Below, one piece after another: positions 5,563 through 9,970 of a stretch of DNA of 9,970 nucleotides (position 1 is its first letter; each line of letters starts with the position of its first letter). The notes under the pieces were generated by a model. It did no database searches. It was given only the letters and a program-made list of their open reading frames with translations, and was not told where the DNA came from. Origin of the DNA: an uncultured Lachnospiraceae bacterium. Lineage in GTDB: Bacteria > Bacillota_A > Clostridia > Lachnospirales > Lachnospiraceae. The stretch covers positions 1-9,970 of the forward strand of contig CAMYVI010000082.1 in the NCBI GenBank assembly GCA_947302185.1, written 5' to 3'. The position numbers and the translations under genes are program-made.

Positions 5563-6447
5563 TCAGTATTCCTCAATCGGAATGATTCTTGCGGTCTTGA
5601 CGTCCACCGGTAAAATTGAATTTGCAAAATCCGTAAATCTGCCCGCGTCATCACTCACATAGAACCGATACGGATGCGGTTCACTCAGATTCCTCGGCGT
5701 TGCATTTGCCAAATTTTTCTCTGTCAGCATCTGACCCAGCTCAATTGCAGTCTCATAGGCAGGATTTATAAGTGTTATTTTGTCACCGATCAGCTTCCGA
5801 ATCTCACTTCGAAGCAGCGGATAGTGTGTGCAGCCTAAAATCAGCGTGTCTACACCATGCTCCAGCAGATCATCCAGATATCGCAGAATGACCTCATCTG
5901 TAATCCGATCGTGTATCCACCCTTCCTCTACGAGCGGCACCAGCATCGGACAAGCCTGTCCGAGCACTTTTATCTCAGGATCTATTCGATGAATTACATT
6001 GGTGTACTCCATCGCGTGGATCGTGGCACGTGTTGCTATGACCCCTACCTTCTTGTTCTTCGTAGCCTTAACAGCCATTTTAGCACCGGGTTCTATCACG
6101 CCAATGACAGGTATTCCCGCCATCTCGCGGACTTCATCAATTGCCAGGGCTGTAGCCGTATTACATGCTACTACGATCGCTTTTATATTCTGTGTCTTCA
6201 GAAAGCGTACGATCTGCCTCGAATACCTGACAATTGTAGCTTTAGATTTATTGCCGTACGGAACACGGGCAGTATCTCCGAAATATACTATTCTTTCGTT
6301 AGGCAGATTCCTCATGATCTCGCGCGCAACCGTCAAGCCACCGAGACCTGAGTCAAATACACCGATCGGAGAAATCGCCGAAACTTTTTCCCCCGCTGCA
6401 GTTATAAGGGCAGCCTCTTTAAAATCATCAGAAACTTCTTCTGACAT
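5563..6447 (-). CDS. murI: Glutamate racemase
   Basis: A 294-residue glutamate racemase, cytoplasmic and cofactor-independent, which interconverts L- and D-glutamate to supply D-Glu to MurD for the peptidoglycan stem peptide. The two catalytic cysteines are Cys95 in VACNTATA and Cys206 in GCTHYP, with the substrate-binding FDSGLGG (31-37) and PYGNKS (63-68) loops and His208 all present, so the enzyme should be active. Start chosen at ATG 6447, with GGAGG (6461-6457) 9 nt upstream; the TTG at 6471 has no ribosome binding site. This gives about 20 more residues before IGVFDSGLGG than most homologues have, and no alternative start lies in between. It is third in the apparent operon ispE-gntR-murI-DUF1934, 65 nt after gntR. 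Confidence 0.96.
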   Translation of the reverse strand: MSEEVSDDFKEAALITAAGEKVSAISPIGVFDSGLGGLTVAREIMRNLPNERIVYFGDTARVPYGNKSKATIVRYSRQIVRFLKTQNIKAIVVACNTATALAIDEVREMAGIPVIGVIEPGAKMAVKATKNKKVGVIATRATIHAMEYTNVIHRIDPEIKVLGQACPMLVPLVEEGWIHDRITDEVILRYLDDLLEHGVDTLILGCTHYPLLRSEIRKLIGDKITLINPAYETAIELGQMLTEKNLANATPRNLSEPHPYRFYVSDDAGRFTDFANSILPVDVKTARIIPIEEY

Positions 6448-6455
6448 TACAAAAG

Positions 6456-6530
6456 TCCTCCATCGATTCAATCTTTATTCTATGTGAACAGGACCGGCAA
6501 CCGGCTGTCAGTTCAATCCTCCATCGATTC
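6456..6530. repeat. 14-nt direct repeat spanning the end of gntR and the murI ribosome binding site
   Basis: TCCTCCATCGATTC occurs at 6456-6469 and again at 6517-6530, 61 nt apart. Read on the minus strand, GAATCGATGGAGGA encodes the last residues of the GntR protein in the first copy and supplies the murI GGAGG in the second. This suggests a small local duplication, but chance is possible. Confidence 0.6.
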
Positions 6531-7190
6531 GATACTTACCTTGATGACTTTCTGCTGTTTATCGATATGATCGCCGATTAATTTCACAGCCCGCATAATA
6601 TCCCGTGTCTCGACTGCATTCATGATTTCCTTATGCTCATCGGAAAGCGTCTTCCTGATTTCCGGATCCTTAAGGTACTCTATCCTGAATCTGTACATCT
6701 GCTCCCGAAGATTCCACAATATCTGAATAAGTCTGCGGTTCCGTGTGCCACGGTAAATCGTATCATGGAATTCAACATCAGCTTCCGCCAGCGCCGTCAG
6801 ATCATTTTTGTTTTCATTAACGACCCGTTCGAATTCCCGGGCTGCCTTTCTCATCGCCTGCATATCCTCTTCTGTCATTCTCTCACATGCTTTGTGGATT
6901 GCAAGCATCTCCAGACTCTTTCGCACCTCCAGCACATCGTCCAATTCCTGAACCGTAATCTTCGCGACCTGCGCTCCGCGCCTCGGTTTCATGACCACAA
7001 GACCTTCGTGCTCAAGCATTCGGATCGCCTCACGGATCGGCGTACGGGAAACGCCGAGTTTATTGGCAAGCTGAATTTCCATAAGACGTTCTCCGGGCTG
7101 AAGTTCTCCTTTTAGAATTGATTTTCGAAGAGTCAGAAAAACAACTTCCCTAAGTGGCATAAACTCGTTAATCTCATTGTCGCTTCCCAC
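6513..7190 (-). CDS. GntR-family transcriptional regulator, FCD (FadR/VanR-type) subfamily
   Basis: A 225-residue DNA-binding regulator. The N-terminal winged helix (about 12-78) includes LANKLGVSRTPIREAIRMLEHEGLV; the C-terminal all-helical FCD domain follows (about 84-213). FCD domains bind a metal through one Asp and three His, and Asp138, His142, His186 and His208 are in the expected places, so it probably senses a carboxylate-type ligand via a bound metal. The ligand is unknown. I place the start at GTG 7190, 8 nt after GGAGG (7203-7199) and 1 nt after the ispE stop (TGA-C-GTG), which implies translational coupling. An in-frame ATG at 7205 adds MEEYD, overlaps ispE by 14 nt and lacks a clear ribosome binding site, but cannot be excluded. 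Placed between ispE and murI, it may control this operon. Confidence 0.92.
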   Translation of the reverse strand: MGSDNEINEFMPLREVVFLTLRKSILKGELQPGERLMEIQLANKLGVSRTPIREAIRMLEHEGLVVMKPRRGAQVAKITVQELDDVLEVRKSLEMLAIHKACERMTEEDMQAMRKAAREFERVVNENKNDLTALAEADVEFHDTIYRGTRNRRLIQILWNLREQMYRFRIEYLKDPEIRKTLSDEHKEIMNAVETRDIMRAVKLIGDHIDKQQKVIKVSIESMED

Positions 7191-7191
7191 G

Positions 7192-8061
7192 TCATATTCC
7201 TCCATTTCCGCAAGGTCTCGTCAAAAAAACTCTGGCTGCCGAATAATTCTTACGCAATTCGTCCCTGCACTTTCGGGCAGCGGATTCATCGTCAAAAATG
7301 CCGAATACGGTCGGCCCGCTGCCGCTCATAATTGCTGACAGAGCACCCGCATCCATCATTTTCTGTTCCAGCTTTCCTATAATCGGTCTCGAAGGTGCAG
7401 TGACGTCTTCAAGAACATTTGCCATGCGTTCCGTCACCCCCCTGAGACTTCCTTCTCTAATTGCATCAATGATCCCGTCTATATCCGGATGCTTTTCGAT
7501 AGAATCCGCTCTGAGCGCCCCATATACTTCTTTTGTCGAAACACTTATAGGAGGCTTCGCCAGCAAAATGCTGCACTCCGGCATATCCGGAAGCTGAGTC
7601 AGTCTCTCACCGATCCCTTCTGCAAGAGCTGTCCCGCCCATGATGCAATATGGGATATCCGCGCCCAGCCTGGCTCCGCGTTCTCTGAGCTCATTATCAT
7701 TAAGTCCCAATCGAAAGATTTTATTGACAGCTTTAAGGACTGCGGCTGCGTCTGTACTCCCTCCTGCAAGACCGGCTGCCACGGGAATAAATTTCTGAAG
7801 ATTAATAGCCAGACCGTCTGTGACTTCGAACTCATCCATCAGAATTTTCGCTGCCTTGAAGGCAAGATTACTCTCATTGACAGGAATATAAGGAAGATTA
7901 GTCTGAAATACTATTCCGGGCTTTCCATACCTCGGAGTCAACGATATTCTGTCATACATGCCGGTCATCTGCATGATCATGCGGACATCATGGTATCCGT
8001 CCTCACGTTTTCTTACAACATCAAGCCCCAGATTGATCTTAGCAGTTGCTTTAATCTCCAT
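7192..8061 (-). CDS. ispE: 4-diphosphocytidyl-2-C-methyl-D-erythritol kinase
   Basis: A 289-residue GHMP-family kinase of the MEP isoprenoid pathway. It phosphorylates CDP-methylerythritol with ATP, a step towards IPP and DMAPP and so to undecaprenyl phosphate. Evidence: the N-terminal KATAKINLGL with Lys8, the ATP-binding glycine loop PVAAGLAGGSTDAAA (93-107), GADIPYC with Asp135 (the expected catalytic pair with Lys8), and the C-terminal SGSGPTVFG (246-254). It appears complete. Start at ATG 8061, with AAGGAGG 7 nt upstream. It is the first gene of the apparent ispE-gntR-murI-DUF1934 operon and diverges from plsC. Its stop codon overlaps the initiation region of gntR. Confidence 0.96.
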   Translation of the reverse strand: MEIKATAKINLGLDVVRKREDGYHDVRMIMQMTGMYDRISLTPRYGKPGIVFQTNLPYIPVNESNLAFKAAKILMDEFEVTDGLAINLQKFIPVAAGLAGGSTDAAAVLKAVNKIFRLGLNDNELRERGARLGADIPYCIMGGTALAEGIGERLTQLPDMPECSILLAKPPISVSTKEVYGALRADSIEKHPDIDGIIDAIREGSLRGVTERMANVLEDVTAPSRPIIGKLEQKMMDAGALSAIMSGSGPTVFGIFDDESAARKCRDELRKNYSAARVFLTRPCGNGGI

Positions 8062-8104
8062 ATCCGCCCCTCCTTAAAGACTGCTATACAGTGTGCCGTT
8101 AATC

Positions 8105-8123
8105 ATTGTATTCTGTATACAAT
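8105..8123. promoter_or_regulatory. Candidate GntR-family operator at the ispE start site
   Basis: ATTGTAT-TCTGT-ATACAAT is a perfect 7-bp inverted repeat with a 5-nt spacer, immediately downstream of the ispE -10 and over its expected transcription start (near 8117). The right half contains GTATACAA, which resembles the TTGTATACAA core bound by GntR-type regulators such as gluconate GntR. The GntR gene is second in this operon, so autoregulation is a reasonable guess. A second arm (TATACAG at 8085-8091 against CTGTATA at 8113-8119) could instead form a leader hairpin. Confidence 0.5.
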
Positions 8124-8151
8124 ATTATAACGCACATTTCATTAAGTTCAA
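8124..8151 (-). promoter_or_regulatory. Promoter of the ispE-gntR-murI-DUF1934 operon
   Basis: On the minus strand TTGAAC (8151-8146), a 16-nt spacer and a perfect TATAAT (8129-8124). Transcription would start near 8117, leaving a leader of about 55 nt before the ATG at 8061. Confidence 0.75.
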
Positions 8152-8158
8152 GGTATTC

Positions 8159-8187
8159 TTGAAAACGCGGATTTTACGTTATATACT
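8159..8187 (+). promoter_or_regulatory. Promoter of plsC
   Basis: TTGAAA (8159-8164), a 17-nt spacer and TATACT (8182-8187), a near-consensus sigma-A promoter. The start site would be near 8194, about 28 nt before the ATG at 8222. It is divergent from the ispE promoter, the two -35 elements being only 7 nt apart. Confidence 0.75.
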
Positions 8188-8221
8188 ATTTGATAACCGT
8201 ATTTACAGAAAGGATTTTGGT

Positions 8222-8743
8222 ATGATCAGAACAATTATCGTAGTTATAATGATTTTATTATACCTGTTGATTTCCATTCCTCTTATGTTCATTTTCTGGC
8301 TCCTGGAGGAATTCACCCCAAAAGCAAAGTGGTGGTATCAGAGTATCGGGCAGGTCGCCATGAAAACACTGTGTTTTGCAGCCGGAGTAAAACTGACGGT
8401 AATCGGCAGAGAAAAAATTCCTACGGATACAGCAGTGCTTTTCGTGGGCAATCATCAGAGCTATTTCGACATAATAATCGCATACGCTTTGATGAAAAGA
8501 CAGACCGGTTTTGTGGCAAAAGACAGCCTGAAAAAAATCCCCATCCTTTCATGGAACATGAGATACATGAATTGCCTGTTCATAGACCGCAGTAACATGA
8601 GGCAGGGCGTCAAAACAATAATGGAAGCTGCGGAACTCGCCAAAAACGGAACTTCCATTTTTATTTTCCCCGAAGGGACCAGAAACAAGAGCGGAGACGA
8701 GACGAAAATGGCACCATTCCATGACGGAAGTTTCAAGGTTTAG
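8222..8743 (+). CDS. plsC: 1-acyl-sn-glycerol-3-phosphate acyltransferase (PlsC-type), N-terminal part ending at an in-frame TAG
   Basis: PlsC-type enzymes acylate lysophosphatidic acid to phosphatidic acid at the inner face of the membrane. The frame encodes 173 residues before TAG at 8741-8743. It has an N-terminal membrane segment (about 4-28), the catalytic NHQSYFD (77-83, His78 and Asp83), the motif II region FIDRS (120-124) and FPEGTR (149-154, motif III). Family motif IV and the C-terminal part are missing from this product but continue in the same frame after the TAG. Start at ATG 8222, 7 nt after AAAGGA (8209-8214); the frame is open upstream to 8093 but that region holds the promoter. 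A product ending here would lack about 70 residues and may be inactive. Full length with readthrough would be 246 residues, close to the family norm. The exact acyl acceptor is inferred. Confidence 0.85.
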   Translation: MIRTIIVVIMILLYLLISIPLMFIFWLLEEFTPKAKWWYQSIGQVAMKTLCFAAGVKLTVIGREKIPTDTAVLFVGNHQSYFDIIIAYALMKRQTGFVAKDSLKKIPILSWNMRYMNCLFIDRSNMRQGVKTIMEAAELAKNGTSIFIFPEGTRNKSGDETKMAPFHDGSFKV

Positions 8744-8962
8744 CAGAGCGGAAAAGTACCGATTATTCCGGTCACATTCAACAACACCGAGTCTATCTTG
8801 GAAAAGCATATGCCGAAGATCAAATCTGCGAAGGTCGTAGTTGAGTTCGGTGATCCGGTCCGCTGGGAAGATATGGATAAGGCAACACAGAAGCATGTCG
8901 GAGAACATTTCCGTCAGATTATTCTTAATACCCTTATTAAGAATCAGGAAATCACAAAATAA
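8744..8962 (+). pseudogene. plsC: 3' part of plsC, in frame after the amber codon
   Basis: The 72 codons after the TAG stay open in the plsC frame and translate as a normal PlsC C-terminus: KVPIIPVTF (motif IV), then ESILEKHMPKI and VVVEFGDPVRW, with TAA at 8960-8962. There is no new start with a ribosome binding site near its beginning. Frame and length are preserved, so the interruption looks like a single base change from a sense codon, not an indel. No further decay is visible, so the mutation is recent, or the codon is read through, or the base is a sequencing error. Confidence 0.75.
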
Positions 8963-8971
8963 AGCCTGAAA

Positions 8972-9078
8972 GGGGCTGTCGCATTACGGGGCGGGACCGC
9001 AATATGTCAGACATTATCTGCATATATCTGACCGGTATTGTGCCCACACTACGTAATGCGACAGCCCTCTTCTTTTTC
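8972..9078. terminator. Long palindromic terminator (copy 2 of a related pair)
   Basis: GGGCTGTCGCATTACG (8973-8988) pairs perfectly over 16 bp with CGTAATGCGACAGCCC (9052-9067). Inside, CAATA (9000-9004) pairs with TATTG (9036-9040) and GTCAGA (9006-9011) with TCTGAC (9027-9032). A pyrimidine tract with T5 follows on the plus strand, so it should end plsC; on the minus side only three T follow, so termination of murF there may be weaker. It shares end sequences and internal words with the element at 2950-3056. Confidence 0.85.
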
Positions 9079-9099
9079 ACTCTTACCCGCTGATGTCTC

Positions 9100-9970
9100 T
9101 TATCTCAGCGCTTCCACGATCCTGTCAAATCCCATAAAATGAGAAGCCTTGACCAATATGATATCTCCCTCTCTGACAAGCTTATGAAGCTCCGGAAGAA
9201 GCGCTTCCACAGTCTCGACCTCATGAATATCAGCTTCCGGCTTTGTCTCACGAAGTGCCGAGGCTATATTCTTCGAGAGCTCTCCGACAAGAATATACTC
9301 GTCAATGTCAAGCTCACCCGCAAATTCACCGACTTCCCGATGCAGGATTGCTTCATTCTCACCGAGTTCACCCATATCGCCGAGAATCGCAACACATCTC
9401 TCTTCCACATCGTTCAAAACACTCAGGGAGGCCTTCATGGACATCGGATTGGCATTATAACAGTCATCAATGACAGTATATCTGCCCGTCTCCACGACGT
9501 TGAACCGTCCGCCCAGCGTCTCCAGACTTTCAATGCCGGCTTTGATTTCCTCATCGGTCAGTCCGTATAGAGAACCGACAGCAGCACCGGCAAGCGCATT
9601 CATCACCATATGCCGGCCCGGAACCGGAACCGTCACATCAAAATACCTGTCGTCAATATTTATGGTACAGGCTGTTCCCTTTAGTCCCAGCGGCCTGATA
9701 TCCTCCGCATATACCCGCATCCTCGGATCGCATCCGTAAAAAATGGGCGCGCGTCCGTGGACCTGGTCGACTTTACAAAGCTTATCATCTTCTCCGTTCA
9801 GAACGACCGTACCGTGGTCAAAATTTACATATTCGAAGCATTCGGTCTTGGCCTCGAACACGCCGTCTCTGTCCTTAAGAAACTCGAGATGGCAAGTTCC
9901 GATATTCGTAATGACCATAGTATCGGGTCTGGCTGTCCTGGCAAGATCCGTCATTTCACCGAAATGGCTG
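9100..9970 (-). CDS. murF: UDP-N-acetylmuramoyl-tripeptide--D-alanyl-D-alanine ligase, 5' end outside the window
   Basis: MurF adds D-Ala-D-Ala to the UDP-MurNAc-tripeptide, the last cytoplasmic step of the peptidoglycan precursor. About 290 residues are visible; the N-terminal domain and the ATP P-loop lie beyond 9970. The frame is open to the edge and begins SHFGEM, matching the MurF sequence after the central domain's EMGMN. Other signs are VITNIGTCHLEFL, EAKTE carrying the expected modified Lys, NALAGAAVGSLYGLT and the C-terminal-domain hallmark DDCYNANPMSMKASL, followed by CVAILGDMGELGE. The ATG at 9954 is internal and is not the start. The stop is TAA at 9102-9100, near the long palindromic terminator, and the gene is convergent with plsC. 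The Mur ligase family is certain; MurF rather than MurE or MurC is supported by the YNANPMSM motif. Confidence 0.94.
   Translation of the reverse strand, partial: SHFGEMTDLARTARPDTMVITNIGTCHLEFLKDRDGVFEAKTECFEYVNFDHGTVVLNGEDDKLCKVDQVHGRAPIFYGCDPRMRVYAEDIRPLGLKGTACTINIDDRYFDVTVPVPGRHMVMNALAGAAVGSLYGLTDEEIKAGIESLETLGGRFNVVETGRYTVIDDCYNANPMSMKASLSVLNDVEERCVAILGDMGELGENEAILHREVGEFAGELDIDEYILVGELSKNIASALRETKPEADIHEVETVEALLPELHKLVREGDIILVKASHFMGFDRIVEALR

Noticed and set aside
5439..5654. N-terminal extension of the DUF1934 protein to a start at 5654
   Set aside because: The extension overlaps murI, is Arg/Cys-rich and atypical, whereas ATG 5438 has a strong ribosome binding site and the family-typical beginning.
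8222..8962. Pyrrolysine or TAG-reassignment system
   Set aside because: Only one in-frame TAG is visible and no suppressor tRNA or pyl gene lies in the window. It is kept as a question under the plsC finding and not called as a system.
1..9970. CRISPR array, tRNA, rRNA, prophage, toxin-antitoxin or defence genes
   Set aside because: I saw no regularly spaced repeats, no tRNA-like cloverleaf and no gene of these classes; most sequence is accounted for by housekeeping and regulatory genes.

Overview
The window looks like core chromosome of a low-to-mid GC Bacillota, most likely an anaerobic member of class Clostridia. Evidence: strong AGGAGG-type ribosome binding sites, TTGNNN/TATNNT promoters, a Rex redox regulator of the clostridial subtype carrying AAVSSTQGKP, a MEP-pathway ispE followed by an FCD-type GntR gene, and a DUF1934 (YwiB-like) gene. 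I cannot name the species. No CRISPR array, tRNA, rRNA, phage gene or insertion sequence is visible.

Layout. Bases 1-1175 (minus): rex, then the 5' part of a DltA-like amino-acid adenylation gene, with a terminator-like hairpin between them. 1176-1435: a divergent promoter region. 1436-2926 (plus): a membrane-anchored, divergent NodB-fold polysaccharide deacetylase. 2950-3056: a long palindromic bidirectional terminator. 3075-4091 (minus): a LacI-family regulator. 4092-4320: a divergent regulatory region with three palindromes. 4321-4890 (plus): a single-pass membrane protein of unknown function with a very basic C-terminus, then a hairpin terminator. 5001-8061 (minus): an apparent operon read ispE, gntR, murI, DUF1934. 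8062-8221: a divergent promoter region holding a GntR-operator-like palindrome. 8222-8962 (plus): a plsC acyltransferase interrupted by an in-frame TAG. 8972-9078: a second long palindromic terminator resembling the one at 2950-3056. 9100-9970 (minus): most of murF, cut by the window edge.

Much of the window serves the cell envelope: D-glutamate supply (MurI), completion of the peptidoglycan stem peptide (MurF), the isoprenoid precursor pathway that feeds undecaprenyl phosphate (IspE), phosphatidic acid synthesis (PlsC) and a surface polysaccharide deacetylase. Three regulators (Rex, LacI type, GntR/FCD type) sit among these genes.

I do not see a clear new multi-gene system. The items most worth checking are the amber codon inside plsC, the pair of related palindromic elements separating both convergent gene pairs, and the operator-like palindromes next to the GntR and LacI regulator genes.
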